This document shows, in pieces, positions 54,088 to 63,788 of a stretch of 64,000 nucleotides of DNA (positions within the stretch are counted from its first letter, which is position 1; each line of letters starts with the position of its first letter). Location of the stretch: the NCBI RefSeq assembly GCF_022812285.1, contig NZ_CP093300.1, forward strand, positions 4,216,001-4,280,000, in the 5' to 3' direction. The DNA is from Alkalihalobacillus sp. LMS39. Its GTDB lineage: Bacteria; Bacillota; Bacilli; Bacillales; Bacillaceae_F. Made by a program: the position numbers and the translations under genes. Below the pieces are notes generated by a model. It saw only the letters and a program-made list of their open reading frames with translations, did no database searches and was not told where the DNA came from.

Positions 54088-54657
54088 ATGCCTTCACATT
54101 ATGCTTTATTACTAATTGACATAATCAATGACTTTGAATTTGAACATGGTGATGCTCTCCTATCTTATACCTTACCTGCTGCGAAACAAATAAAAAAACT
54201 AAAGCAAACATGTAAGGAGCATAATATCCCTGTCATCTACGTCAATGATAATTACGGGCAATGGCAATCTGATTTTCGTCATTTGGTTGCCCATTGCCAA
54301 AATAAAGAGGTTCGCGGTCAAACCATTGCGAAACTTCTTACTCCAGATAAAGATGATTTTTTTATTCTCAAGCCAAAGTTTTCTGGATTTTTTTCCACCC
54401 CACTTGAAATATTATTGCAGCATTTAGGAGTCGACCACTTAATCATTACAGGAGTAGCCGGTAATATGTGTGTACTATTTACGGCTAACGATGCCTATAT
54501 GAGAAACTATCAAATCCACGTTCCAAAAGACTGTGTTGCTTCGAATGATAAAATGGCCAACGATTCTGCTCTTGACTATATGCAACAAGTGTTAAAAGCA
54601 AAAATTGACCCATCAGAACACCTTATCGCTGAGATTTCTAAAAGAGGCAGCCGTTAA
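54088..54657 (+). CDS. Isochorismatase-family cysteine hydrolase
   Basis: 189 residues from the ATG at 54088 (AAGGAG 9 nt upstream; an ATG at 54082 is possible). The catalytic triad is visible: Asp in ALLLIDIINDF, Lys in ILKPKFSGF and Cys in GVAGNMCVLFTANDAY. The family contains isochorismatases, nicotinamidases and related amidohydrolases. The YecD/YwoC-like details do not settle the substrate. Single gene followed by repeat copy G. Confidence 0.85.
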   Translation: MPSHYALLLIDIINDFEFEHGDALLSYTLPAAKQIKKLKQTCKEHNIPVIYVNDNYGQWQSDFRHLVAHCQNKEVRGQTIAKLLTPDKDDFFILKPKFSGFFSTPLEILLQHLGVDHLIITGVAGNMCVLFTANDAYMRNYQIHVPKDCVASNDKMANDSALDYMQQVLKAKIDPSEHLIAEISKRGSR

Positions 54658-54662
54658 TTTAT

Positions 54663-54848
54663 TTAACGGTCATTTGTTCCGCTATTTGAAGGAAAAATAG
54701 TGTTTTCCAAGTGCTAACGGACACCCGTTCTCTTATTGTATTAAAACGGGGATTTTTCAATGGATTTTTTGCTAAATAGCGGAAAAAGTGTCCGATAAAA
54801 ACGAAAATCGACTATAATTCATGAAATAGCGGAATACATGTCCGTACG
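54663..54848. repeat. Four-unit intergenic repeat element, copy G
   Basis: Units at 54663-54687 and 54714-54738 (forward) and 54774-54798 and 54824-54848 (reverse). Unit 2 is worn (GGACACCCGTTCTCTTAT). It begins 5 bp after the hydrolase stop and ends at the luxS terminator. Confidence 0.9.
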
Positions 54849-54849
54849 A

Positions 54850-54876
54850 AAAAAACGCCCTATGTATGGGCGTTTT
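54850..54876 (-). terminator. Terminator of luxS
   Basis: AAACGCCC/GGGCGTTT stem with a 7-nt loop and a run of T on the minus strand. Confidence 0.8.
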
Positions 54877-54880
54877 CTAG

Positions 54881-55351
54881 TTAAAATACTTCTTTCAAAA
54901 ATTGTTTATCGTGAGTTAACCAATGTTCCATTAGCTTTTTCGCTGTATTTAAGTCATGGAGTTTCGCTTGTCCACATTGTTTTTCGTTGGCAGCAGGTAC
55001 TTCCGTTAACTCAATCGAATACTTCATTGTTTTATCTAAAACATCAATAATCTCGTCAACTTCCGGACTTCCACTAACAATTAAATAAAATCCCGTTTGA
55101 CAGCCCATTGGTGATAAATCAATAATATCAAAATGGTCATAGTCCTCTGCAAAACGACGAATATTTAAAGCGAGTAAATGCTCTAATGTATGAATTGCAT
55201 CTGGTTTCATCGCCTGCTTATTTGGTTGGAAGAAACGAATATCAAATTTATTAACAAGTCCATCAGTCCCAACATTATGAGTACCACAATGGCGTACAAA
55301 TGGTGCTTTCACTATCGTATGATCAAGTTCAAAACTTTCTACAGAAGGCAT
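54881..55351 (-). CDS. luxS: S-ribosylhomocysteine lyase
   Basis: 156 residues from the ATG at 55351 (AGGAG 9 nt upstream). Splits S-ribosylhomocysteine to homocysteine and the AI-2 precursor DPD. The metal-binding HTLEHLLA motif, the N-terminal [15 protein letters not shown] (catalytic Cys region) and [13 protein letters not shown] are diagnostic. Cytoplasmic, in the activated methyl cycle. Confidence 0.97.
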   Translation of the reverse strand: MPSVESFELDHTIVKAPFVRHCGTHNVGTDGLVNKFDIRFFQPNKQAMKPDAIHTLEHLLALNIRRFAEDYDHFDIIDLSPMGCQTGFYLIVSGSPEVDEIIDVLDKTMKYSIELTEVPAANEKQCGQAKLHDLNTAKKLMEHWLTHDKQFLKEVF

Positions 55352-55408
55352 AATTATCACTCCTTTTCAATTTAAGTTCAGTATACGTGATATTACAGAT
55401 ACCGTCTA

Positions 55409-55846
55409 TTAAGATTGTCCCTTTGTTGTCTTTTCTTTCTTTCGATTAATATCCTGTGTATTTATCGAATGGCGATTTGCAAAGGATTCTAACTCGTCCA
55501 TAAATGAATCGGGCTTAAACTTTGTAATTCTCCAACGAAGTCCTTTTTTTAATTTAATTAACACCGTCGAGCTGTTTCCAAACGAGATGAAATACATTTC
55601 TTTTATATTATTTGGCTCCAGCTCTCTCGTAATGACGGTTTTCCCAAACACTTTCATAAATAATGTTAGTTTCTTCTCTTCAACAACAAGTTCATATGAC
55701 AAAAACAACGCGATGACGACAATGACGAGAAAGACATATGGAAAGACCGCTATTCGGTGTTCTAAAAAAAGTAAATTCACTATCGCAAACATCATTAAGA
55801 TAAGCCAAAATGTTTGTGACTCTTTTGCGTGAAACGTTTGTTTCAT
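55409..55846 (-). CDS. Two-helix membrane protein with PH-like tail
   Basis: 145 residues: two membrane helices close together (about 11-28 and 32-52) and a ~90-residue C-terminal domain (LVVEEKKLTLFMKVFGKTVI ... KEMYFISFGNSSTVLIKLKKG) resembling bacterial PH-like domains. No named family recognised. Last ~20 residues are very basic. Single gene. Confidence 0.65.
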   Translation of the reverse strand: MKQTFHAKESQTFWLILMMFAIVNLLFLEHRIAVFPYVFLVIVVIALFLSYELVVEEKKLTLFMKVFGKTVITRELEPNNIKEMYFISFGNSSTVLIKLKKGLRWRITKFKPDSFMDELESFANRHSINTQDINRKKEKTTKGQS

Positions 55847-56007
55847 GTTGCTTTCCTCCCTTTTTTATTCTCTGTCTTTTATCGTACCATGTTCAGTTAA
55901 CAAAAAACTAGTAATGTGATAAGGAACTCGATGTTTAATTCTAACAAGATGTGGAATCTTATAGTTATAATAAAGACAACATTTCATTCACGGTAAAGGA
56001 GACCTTT

Positions 56008-56841
56008 ATGGTAAATCGTTCGCTCCATTTTGGTAAAGAATTATATGAACAATTAAAAAAAGACCCGATTATGGATTGGGCTGCACAGCTTGCTTTTTTC
56101 TTCATGCTATCAATTTTTCCACTACTCATTTTTATATTAGCCTTACTTCCATACTTACCAATCGACAGTGCTCAGCTATACTCATTTGTTACCGATTATG
56201 CGCCGCCTGATTTAGCAGATATTTTCAAAACTACAATTCTCGAGGTCGTTGGCGAACCTCAAGGTGGTTTATTATCATTCGGGATATTGGCAACGATTTG
56301 GTCGGCGTCTAATGCGATGAATGCTTTAATTCGAGCTTTAAATAGCGCACATAATATTGATGAAACAAGATCGTTTTTTAAAGTTCGGGCCATGTCCATT
56401 TTGATGACACTTGCGATGGTTACGGTTTTTTTCGTCACTCTTTTATTGCCTGTTTTCGGACATGTTATATTAGAAACAATTCATGAACTTTTTCACATCC
56501 CTGACTCTGTCTTTTCCCTTTGGAATCGCCTTCGTTGGGTCATCGGTGTTATTGTTATGATTACGGTCTTAATGCTAATCTATAAAATTGCACCAAATAA
56601 GCATATTCCATTTAAAATCGTCATTATTGGCGCAGTCACGGCTACAATTAGCTGGCAATTAATATCACTAGGCTTTGCAGCGTACGTTTCAAACTTCGGA
56701 AATTATTCAGCAACGTATGGCAGTCTAGGTGGGGTTATCATCTTAATGTTTTGGTTTTATTTAAGTGGGATGATTTTAGTCGTTAGTGGAGAAATCAATG
56801 CCACGATCTACAATATAAAACATTCAAAAAGACCTGTTTAA
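56008..56841 (+). CDS. YihY/BrkB-family membrane protein
   Basis: 277 residues from the ATG at 56008 (AAAGGAG 6-7 nt upstream; the frame opens 19 codons earlier without a ribosome site). Six membrane helices and the family motifs WAAQLAFFFMLSIFPLLIF, ATIWSASNAMNALIRALN and NYSATYGSLGGVIILMFWFY. Once called RNase BN by mistake, the family is now seen as an inner-membrane transporter-like group of unknown substrate. Confidence 0.88.
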   Translation: MVNRSLHFGKELYEQLKKDPIMDWAAQLAFFFMLSIFPLLIFILALLPYLPIDSAQLYSFVTDYAPPDLADIFKTTILEVVGEPQGGLLSFGILATIWSASNAMNALIRALNSAHNIDETRSFFKVRAMSILMTLAMVTVFFVTLLLPVFGHVILETIHELFHIPDSVFSLWNRLRWVIGVIVMITVLMLIYKIAPNKHIPFKIVIIGAVTATISWQLISLGFAAYVSNFGNYSATYGSLGGVIILMFWFYLSGMILVVSGEINATIYNIKHSKRPV

Positions 56842-56857
56842 TACTCTTGCTTTATTC

Positions 56858-57043
56858 GAATCGGACATGTATTCCGCTAAGTTATGAAAAGTGAGCTTTT
56901 TTTCTATTTTAATGGACATCTATTCCGCTATTTTGCGAAATACCGGCCTCAAACTCCGTGTTTTAATGAACTAACGGAACAGATGTCCGATAGCAACTGA
57001 AAAACACCATTTTCACTAAAAATGCGGAACCAATGTCCGTTAG
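56858..57043. repeat. Four-unit intergenic repeat element, copy H
   Basis: Units at 56858-56882 and 56909-56933 (forward) and 56969-56993 and 57019-57043 (reverse). It begins 17 bp after the YihY-type gene and precedes the terminator of the convergent MFS gene. Confidence 0.92.
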
Positions 57044-57061
57044 AATGAAATGGACTATAAC

Positions 57062-57090
57062 AAAAAAAAGCGCGACAAGGCGCTTTTTTT
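57062..57090 (-). terminator. Terminator of MFS gene
   Basis: AAAGCGC/GCGCTTT stem with flanking A- and T-runs, overlapping the stop codon. Confidence 0.75.
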
Positions 57091-58339
57091 ATTTTCCTAC
57101 TGCCGGTTGTAAGGGGCGACTCTTTTTTTCTTCAGGGATATCATCATTTAAATGATAAAAGATTTTGGCATTCCATGCGATCGTTGTGGCAACTAAAACA
57201 ATGAGACCGAGCACCGTAAATAACGCTGTTAAACTCCACACTTCTGCAAACACACCACCTAAAGCAGCACCAACCGGAATACCCGCTTGAGCTAATAACG
57301 TACGGACGGTAAACACACGACCGCGCACCTCATCTGGGACACGTTTTTGATAAAACGTCGTATTGTTAATCGTAAAGACCATCGCGAAAAAACCGGTACA
57401 TACTGTTAAAGCAACAGCAACCCAAAAGTTTGATGTCCAGCCTAGTAAGCCTAAGAAAACACCATTTACCGTTAAACTGCCTAACATCACTCTCCGAAGG
57501 TTTTTCGGTTGTTTCACTAATCCTGTCACAAACGACCCTAACAGCATTCCGACTGGGAACGCCGACATATAAAGACCATATTGTGTTTCGTTTCCATTTA
57601 AGTTTTCTAACACATACGGTAAAAACATCGGTTGAGCTGCGCCTGAGCTGAAATTTGTTACCATTAACAATATTCCTATCCAAAACAAAACAGGAAACGA
57701 ACGATAAAAACGAATGCCCTCCTTAAATTGCACGATCCACGGTTCTTTTTTTGTATTTTTAATTTGGCCTTCGTTTGGAATAAACAATAAAACAAATCCT
57801 GATACACCAAGAGCACTAACTAAAATAATCAAAACCGTACTCGCACCAAAACTAGCCATTAACACACCACCAAGGGCAGGACCAACTAGCATCATCATTT
57901 GCATTGTGCCTTCAAGCAAAGAGTTCCCTTTCATCAATCTATCTTTCGGTAAAATTTGAGCAACATAAGCCATACTAGAAGGGCGAAACAGTGGTTCAGC
58001 AATTCCCATAATCAACGTAACAAAGTAAAGATGCCATACTTCAAGCATTCCAAGTGGTAATAAAATCAATGGAATTAAAAATACTACCGCACGACTCCAT
58101 TCCGAAAAAATCATTACATATTTTCGATTTATTCTATCTAAGTACGGCCCTGAAAAAAGACCTGTCAATAAGCTCGGAACCATAAACGTGATCCACGTCA
58201 TCCCCATCGCCATTTTCGATCCAGTAAGCTCATACATTAGCCAAGATATAATAAAAACGGCGAACGTACTTCCTAATGCAGCAGCTGCTTGAGCGATCCA
58301 AATCGCGACAAATGCTTTCATTTTATACAATGGTACCAT
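57089..58339 (-). CDS. MFS transporter (drug efflux type)
   Basis: 416 residues with twelve membrane helices. The helix 2-3 loop GPYLDRINRKYVMIFSEWSR fits the MFS_3 (enterobactin exporter/macrolide efflux-like) group, and VPDEVRGRVFTVRTLLAQAG is the matching loop in the second half. Substrate unknown. It lies 15 bp after an ArsR-type regulator gene on the same strand, so it is probably the regulated target. GGAGG precedes the ATG. Confidence 0.9.
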   Translation of the reverse strand: MVPLYKMKAFVAIWIAQAAAALGSTFAVFIISWLMYELTGSKMAMGMTWITFMVPSLLTGLFSGPYLDRINRKYVMIFSEWSRAVVFLIPLILLPLGMLEVWHLYFVTLIMGIAEPLFRPSSMAYVAQILPKDRLMKGNSLLEGTMQMMMLVGPALGGVLMASFGASTVLIILVSALGVSGFVLLFIPNEGQIKNTKKEPWIVQFKEGIRFYRSFPVLFWIGILLMVTNFSSGAAQPMFLPYVLENLNGNETQYGLYMSAFPVGMLLGSFVTGLVKQPKNLRRVMLGSLTVNGVFLGLLGWTSNFWVAVALTVCTGFFAMVFTINNTTFYQKRVPDEVRGRVFTVRTLLAQAGIPVGAALGGVFAEVWSLTALFTVLGLIVLVATTIAWNAKIFYHLNDDIPEEKKSRPLQPAVGK

Positions 58340-58354
58340 ATTGTATCCTCCACT

Positions 58355-59257
58355 TTATTTTTTATATAGAAACGAAGTAAGCTGTTCTTCCAGCTTAGCG
58401 ATTCCATCCTGTCGTAACCGATATTTGATTTGTTCATTTGTGCGGACAAGAGTAAGTAACCCAGATGCCCGTAATGTAATTAAATGATGGTGCACGGTGC
58501 TTTTGGCCAATTTTATATGTTTTTTTATATCGGTAAATGTCCGTTCTTCTTCGGCTATAAATTGCAAAATTAGAAGTCGATTTTCATCGGCCAACGCTCT
58601 CGTTTTTCGGAGTAGCTTTGCGGATGGCCCGGCATTTTCATTGAAACTAACATCGACTGGATATAAATAATACGTAAAATCACGAAACTGATTAAATAAC
58701 ACAACGGGAGCATAATGATATTGTGGTATGAGGACAACTTTTTGAATTTCTGTTGCCTCTCTTATATCAATTCCGTTTGTAAAAGTCTCAATTAACATAT
58801 ACGGATTTTCTGTTCCGATTTTTTTCTGCCCTAATAAAGCACTTTCTTTTAAGGCCTTATCGATATTAGGATGAACGGTAGAATAATAGAGTCGATTCCA
58901 TTCTTCTAGTAAAGGAATGATTTGTTTAATATACTCGATTTTCTCCTCTTTCCCACATGCTTCATATGCTACAACAAGTAATTTCTCCTCTGGAACGTCC
59001 TTTAACCAATCTAACACTTCTTGAATCGACATGTTTTCAATTTCAGGAGAAATGGATAGAAATGCTGTTAACGCCGTAAGTTTTAACTTAATATCTTTTC
59101 TATGAATCGCCATAATAAATTCTCCATCAACAAGAGAAGATACTTCTTTCGCCCAAGCAACACCCTTGTCAATTTTTTTATGAGATGGCTTATCTGCAAA
59201 TGCATCGAAACTCATCATAAGTTCACTAATCGGATGATAAAAAAACTGAATGTCCAT
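58355..59257 (-). CDS. ArsR-type regulator with large N-terminal domain
   Basis: 300 residues. The C-terminal ~85 form an ArsR winged helix (RALADENRLLILQFIAEEER; IKLAKSTVHHHLITLRASGL); the ~210-residue N-terminal part is helical and resembles DUF5937-like sensor regions. First gene of a two-gene operon with the MFS exporter; a promoter with an 8-bp-arm palindrome over the -10 box lies upstream, indicating autoregulation. Confidence 0.83.
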   Translation of the reverse strand: MDIQFFYHPISELMMSFDAFADKPSHKKIDKGVAWAKEVSSLVDGEFIMAIHRKDIKLKLTALTAFLSISPEIENMSIQEVLDWLKDVPEEKLLVVAYEACGKEEKIEYIKQIIPLLEEWNRLYYSTVHPNIDKALKESALLGQKKIGTENPYMLIETFTNGIDIREATEIQKVVLIPQYHYAPVVLFNQFRDFTYYLYPVDVSFNENAGPSAKLLRKTRALADENRLLILQFIAEEERTFTDIKKHIKLAKSTVHHHLITLRASGLLTLVRTNEQIKYRLRQDGIAKLEEQLTSFLYKK

Positions 59258-59283
59258 TGTTCGACCCCTATCGAATTTGTTTA

Positions 59284-59319
59284 TAGTTCGATTATAGTCG
59301 AACTATCATACATAATCAA
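59284..59319 (-). promoter_or_regulatory. Promoter and operator of the ArsR-MFS operon
   Basis: On the minus strand TTGATT (59314-59319), a 17-bp spacer and TATAAT (59291-59296). The palindrome TAGTTCGA-N6-TCGAACTA (59284-59305) covers the -10 box, so a bound repressor would block polymerase. Confidence 0.75.
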
Positions 59320-59346
59320 TAGACCTTTTCATATTTTTCCAATATA

Positions 59347-59383
59347 AAAAAAGCACGAAAAAGGTTGTTTCCTTCCTCGTGCT
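59347..59383 (-). terminator. Terminator of YhgE/Pip gene
   Basis: AGCACGA/TCGTGCT outer stem and AAGG/CCTT inner stem with seven T on the minus strand. Confidence 0.7.
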
Positions 59384-59391
59384 CCATTTCT

Positions 59392-61542
59392 TTATTCAAT
59401 TCCAGCAAATCGACGTTTATACATTAACGTAAAGTAATACCGTGTCACAACAAACATAAGGAACATAAATAGGATAAGAATCGCTATGTTTTGCCACATA
59501 AACGCGAAGTCCCCACTTGAGATAATCGCTTTATAACCCCAAACGGTATATGTCATCGGTAACCAATGATGAAACCATTGCAATGCATTTGGAATTAACT
59601 CGAGTGGAAATGTTCCAGCACTTGTCGTTAATTGAAGAATAAGAATGACGATCGCGATAAAACGACCAGGGTCTTTAAACAGAGTAACTAAACATTGAAT
59701 AATTGCCATAAACGTAATGCTTGTAATTATAGAAAAAAGATAGAAATACCCAATACTTTGCACTTCGAGTTGCAGTCCATATAAAAGAATGGAAACCGCA
59801 ATAACAGCTTGAATACAGCCGACTAGGACAAGCACTACAAGTTTCCCATAAAACCAAGAACGTGCTGATTTCGGATTGACTGGTGGCTCTCGTAAAGGAA
59901 ATACAATGGATATTAATAGTGAACCGACAAATAATCCGAGTGATAAAAAGTATGGTGCAAAGCCGGTTCCATAATTCGGTACTGTTTTTCCTTTCTTTTC
60001 ATCAACGACAATCGGTTCGGCAAATTGTGTATACAACTGCTCATTTCCTTCTGTTTTTGCAGCTTCTTGTGCGGCATCTTCTAGCTTTGTTGCTAGATCA
60101 CTTGTTCCGTCTATCAGTGGGTTCATTCCTTGTACTAGTTGATTAGAACCAGTAGAAAGCTTATTTGCTCCTGTAGCAAGTTCAATAGCCCCTGCAGAAA
60201 GCTGACTGAACCCTTTTTCAAAAGACTGACTTCCTTTTACTAATTGTTGTTCTCCATCATGGAGTTTTTCAACGTTTTCAATGACAGCTCCCCAACCTGT
60301 TTGAAGTGTTTTCGTTCCTTCTTGTACTTCTTCCATTCCTGCAGCTATAGCTTGACTTCCGTCAGTTGCTTTTTTCATATTTTCAGATAATGTTTGTGTT
60401 CCTGCCAATAGTTCTTTTTGTTTCTCAACAATTTGCTGTTGTGCTTCGTTGATTTGCTGCTGTCCTGCTTTTACTTGCTCTAAAGAAGAAGCTAACCCTT
60501 TTGACAACATAACCGTTTGTTCATACAGAGCCGGGTCTGCGTTTCCTTTAGACTCAGCAATTTGATTGACGAGTGTAGCAAGCTGCTGTGAAGCTTGTGT
60601 CACGCCCTCTAAGCCTTCTTCTACAGATTGTAAATGTGTTGCTAAAGTCTCTACTCCATCAACCATTTTTTCTTGACCTGTAACAAGTTGGGCAGAACCA
60701 CCATGCAACTCATCTAAGCCTTTTGAAAGAGTACCGACATGTGTTTTCAATTCAGTTGTTCCCTCTGCCAATGCCTCTACATTAGGCATGCTTTTTTTGA
60801 GCTCTTCTAAAAGCTTAGCTGTTCCCTTTTCTAGGTTATCAAGTCCATTATGAAGCTCCCCATACCCTTGTTGAGCTTTTGTAAATCCGGAAGAAAACTG
60901 TATCGTCGATGATGATAATGTATCGAGGTGACGATGCATTTCTGATACACCATCGTGAACGTCATTTGTTCCACTCGCAATTTTGCTAGCACCCTCACTT
61001 GCCTCGTCCAATCCGTTCGCTACTATTTTCACCTTATCAAACATAACCTCTGCATATTGTTTCGTAATCTCCGCTGAAACAGCAGCTTTTAATCGGTCTA
61101 TGGCGGTCTCTCCAATTTGCGCAGATAAAAAATTGACACTTTCATTTGCTGTAAATTCCAATTGAGCTTGAGTGGGGTTGTCTAGGGTTAAAGCGTTTGT
61201 TGTAAATGTCTCTGGTATCGTTACAGTCATATAATAGTATCGTTCATCCATACCTTTTTCAGCTTGTGCTGCAGAGACAAATTCCCAATGAAAGTCTTCA
61301 CTTTCTTTTAATTTTTCGACTATATCTTCTCCAATCCTCATCCTTTCCCCATTCATGATTTTTCCATTATCCTCATTCACAACAGCAACAGGAAGTTCAG
61401 AAAGTTTTTCATACGGATCCCAGAATGCCCATAAAAACATAGCACTGTACAATACGGGAATAAAGATGACGGCAATTATTGGGATAAGCAATTTCTTGTT
61501 TGTTACAACTGCTTTAAGCTCTTCCTTTATCATGTTCTCCAC
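59392..61542 (-). CDS. YhgE/Pip-family membrane protein
   Basis: 716 residues. One N-terminal helix (about 17-37), an outside N-terminal domain (LPVAVVNEDNGKIMNGERM), a long run of helical repeats rich in SKGL, SQL and LATGA-like patterns (about 185-480), and five or six C-terminal helices of the ABC-2 type (about 520-700). This matches YhgE/Pip proteins, relatives of the phage-infection protein Pip and of EsaA in type VII secretion. No type VII genes are present here. Confidence 0.88.
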   Translation of the reverse strand: MENMIKEELKAVVTNKKLLIPIIAVIFIPVLYSAMFLWAFWDPYEKLSELPVAVVNEDNGKIMNGERMRIGEDIVEKLKESEDFHWEFVSAAQAEKGMDERYYYMTVTIPETFTTNALTLDNPTQAQLEFTANESVNFLSAQIGETAIDRLKAAVSAEITKQYAEVMFDKVKIVANGLDEASEGASKIASGTNDVHDGVSEMHRHLDTLSSSTIQFSSGFTKAQQGYGELHNGLDNLEKGTAKLLEELKKSMPNVEALAEGTTELKTHVGTLSKGLDELHGGSAQLVTGQEKMVDGVETLATHLQSVEEGLEGVTQASQQLATLVNQIAESKGNADPALYEQTVMLSKGLASSLEQVKAGQQQINEAQQQIVEKQKELLAGTQTLSENMKKATDGSQAIAAGMEEVQEGTKTLQTGWGAVIENVEKLHDGEQQLVKGSQSFEKGFSQLSAGAIELATGANKLSTGSNQLVQGMNPLIDGTSDLATKLEDAAQEAAKTEGNEQLYTQFAEPIVVDEKKGKTVPNYGTGFAPYFLSLGLFVGSLLISIVFPLREPPVNPKSARSWFYGKLVVLVLVGCIQAVIAVSILLYGLQLEVQSIGYFYLFSIITSITFMAIIQCLVTLFKDPGRFIAIVILILQLTTSAGTFPLELIPNALQWFHHWLPMTYTVWGYKAIISSGDFAFMWQNIAILILFMFLMFVVTRYYFTLMYKRRFAGIE

Positions 61543-61663
61543 TCCTGTTTTAAACGATTGACCAAAATGGTTTTATGGTCATTTTTCTTTGTGAAGAAAC
61601 AATAACATATCTACTGTGTGAATGCAATAAATATATTTTCATCCTTTTTATTATGAGAAAAAG

Positions 61664-61690
61664 AAAAAAACCTCCAAAAAAATGGAGGTT
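61664..61690 (-). terminator. Terminator of abgT-type gene
   Basis: AACCTCCA/TGGAGGTT stem with a 6-nt loop and seven T on the minus strand. Confidence 0.8.
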
Positions 61691-61702
61691 AGCTATATAT
61701 TC

Positions 61703-63229
61703 TTAATTTGGTGAATAGTTGATCGGTGAACCTGGTCCAAGATCAATCCCGAGGAACATCCATGCTACTAACATAATCACCCAAATAATTGTAAAGGCAA
61801 TGGAATATGGAATCATCGTTGAAATTAACGTCCCAATACCCATCTTTTTATCATACTTTTGTGCAAAGGCGATAACAATCGCAAAATACGGCATTAATGG
61901 TGAAATGACATTTGTTGTTGAGTCTGCTATTCTGTATGCCAACTGTGTGAGCTCAGGTGAATAACCTAATTCCATCATCATCGGAACAAAAACTGGTGCC
62001 ATAATCGCCCATTTTGCAGAGGCGCTTCCGATAAATAAATTAATAAACCCTGCAACAACAATAAACGTTAATATTAAAGGTATACCGGTGAATCCAGTAT
62101 TTTCTAAAAATTCAGCTCCAGATACAGCCATAATAATCCCTAAATTTGTATGTGTGAAATACGCTACGAACTGACCTGCAGCAAATGCAAGGACAATGTA
62201 TGCCCCCATCGTTGCCATCGTATCAGACAATTGGTCTGCAACGTCTTTATCGTTTTTAATTGATTTTGTAATGCGACCATACACAAAACCTGGCACAAAG
62301 AATAAGATTAATATGACAGGGACAAGTGATGAGAAAAACGGCGATTGAATAATTGCTCCATCTTCACCACGTAATGGGCCCCACTCAGGCACGATTAATA
62401 ACGAAAGAATTGCAATCGTTGCGAGAAACGCAAATAAAGCACCTAATAACCCTTTTTTCTCAATCGCAGATACACCATCAACAGATTCAGTAACGCCACC
62501 TTCATATTTTCCTAACCGTGGCTCAACGATTTTCTCTGTCACTAATGTTCCAACAATCGTAAGAACAAACACACTGGCAATCATAAAGAAATAGTTCATC
62601 GCAAAGTTCATGCCTTCAGCATAAACTGGGTCATAAACTGCAGCAGCTTCTTGTGTTAATGCTCCTAATAGCGGATCTAGTGACGTTAACAATAAGTTTG
62701 CACTAAAACCAGCAGAAACCCCTGCAAAGGCCGCCGCTAAACCTGCTAGCGGATGACGCCCTAATCCCGCAAACAAGACGGCTCCAAGCGGTGTTAACAC
62801 AACATAACCAGCATCAGCAGCCATACTTGACATAATTCCACCAAAGACTAATGCTGCTGTAATGAGTTGGTTTGGCACGGATGTCACTAATGCTCTGAGT
62901 CCTGCACTAATTAAACCTGACCGTTCTGCAATCCCGATTCCTAGCATTGTCACTAGTACTGTTCCTAATGGAGCAAACCCAGTAAAGTTAGCGACCATAC
63001 TCGTAAAAATATACTTAATTCCTTCTGCACTTAATAAATTGTTAACTTCAAGGATTTCGCCTTCATTCGTTGGATGTTCAACTGAAATTCCAGATAATAA
63101 AGCTGAAAACAAAATAACTAAAAGAGCAAAAATGGCGAATAACGTGACCGGATGCGGAAGTTTATTCCCAACTCTTTCTACTACGTCCAACGATTGAACG
63201 ACAAAGCCCCTTTTATTTTTCTCTTTCAT
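61703..63229 (-). CDS. AbgT-family transporter
   Basis: 508 residues with the AbgT layout of about nine helices and two hairpins. Motifs include ERVGNKLPHPVTLFAIFAL at the start, SMAADAGYVVLTPLGAVLFAGLGRHPLAG (shortened: AADAGYVVLTPLGA), and near the end GSASAKWAIMAPVFVPMMM. AbgT proteins import p-aminobenzoyl-glutamate in E. coli; some relatives export sulfonamides or antimetabolites. Substrate here is unknown. Single gene with its own terminator. Confidence 0.9.
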   Translation of the reverse strand: MKEKNKRGFVVQSLDVVERVGNKLPHPVTLFAIFALLVILFSALLSGISVEHPTNEGEILEVNNLLSAEGIKYIFTSMVANFTGFAPLGTVLVTMLGIGIAERSGLISAGLRALVTSVPNQLITAALVFGGIMSSMAADAGYVVLTPLGAVLFAGLGRHPLAGLAAAFAGVSAGFSANLLLTSLDPLLGALTQEAAAVYDPVYAEGMNFAMNYFFMIASVFVLTIVGTLVTEKIVEPRLGKYEGGVTESVDGVSAIEKKGLLGALFAFLATIAILSLLIVPEWGPLRGEDGAIIQSPFFSSLVPVILILFFVPGFVYGRITKSIKNDKDVADQLSDTMATMGAYIVLAFAAGQFVAYFTHTNLGIIMAVSGAEFLENTGFTGIPLILTFIVVAGFINLFIGSASAKWAIMAPVFVPMMMELGYSPELTQLAYRIADSTTNVISPLMPYFAIVIAFAQKYDKKMGIGTLISTMIPYSIAFTIIWVIMLVAWMFLGIDLGPGSPINYSPN

Positions 63230-63510
63230 GTAAAGCCTCCTTATTTCTTAGTTTCTCTCTATTTTTTCCTTGTACTATACTATTATAGAAAGAATTCCGT
63301 ATTTTGCACTAAATTTAAATAATACTATATAATTTTACATATTTCGAGAAATAGACACTTGCTTTTTCCTCTCACTTCTAGTAAAAGATACCAAAATTCA
63401 TTTATTTTAAAAAAAGATATGTTTTTATGTATAAAATCGCTTAAATCCGCCCAACCTGTTATCAGCTTAGGCTTTACTAAAATCATAGATTCCGTGGGAG
63501 GGATTAAGCA

Positions 63511-63783
63511 ATGAATAAAACAGAATTTGTCAACGCCGTTGCAGAACATTCTGAAATGACGAAAAAAGATGCAACAACAGCTGTTAATTCAGTTTTTGAA
63601 GTAATTACAGAAACATTAGCAAAAGGTGAAAGTATTCAGTTAATCGGGTTTGGAAATTTCGAAGTACGTGAACGTGCCGCAAGAAAAGGACGAAACCCAC
63701 AAACTGGTGAAGAAATAGACATTGCTGCTAGCAAAACACCTGCATTCAAACCAGGAAAAGCGTTAAAAGACGCAGTAAAATAA
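63511..63783 (+). CDS. HU-family DNA-binding protein
   Basis: 90 residues, complete HU: helical dimer part (1-45), [23 protein letters not shown] containing the beta arms and the tip Pro (NPQTG), and a C-terminal helix ([12 protein letters not shown]). It bends and packs DNA as a dimer. GGGAGGG lies upstream of the ATG and a strong terminator follows. Its N-terminus is the template against which the mini HU-like protein at 34523-34705 stands out. Confidence 0.96.
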   Translation: MNKTEFVNAVAEHSEMTKKDATTAVNSVFEVITETLAKGESIQLIGFGNFEVRERAARKGRNPQTGEEIDIAASKTPAFKPGKALKDAVK

Positions 63784-63788
63784 AAGAC

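Noticed and set aside
5128-57043. The ~25-bp units with ~25-bp gaps look at first like a CRISPR array.
   Set aside because: Each locus has only four units, two of them inverted, the units are imperfect, and no cas genes are present.
57363-57683. Several overlapping frames on both strands inside the MFS gene.
   Set aside because: Shadow frames of the transporter gene with no ribosome sites or recognisable domains.
59392-61542. Type VII secretion locus, suggested by the YhgE/Pip protein.
   Set aside because: No WXG100, EssB or FtsK/EssC-like gene is present in the window.
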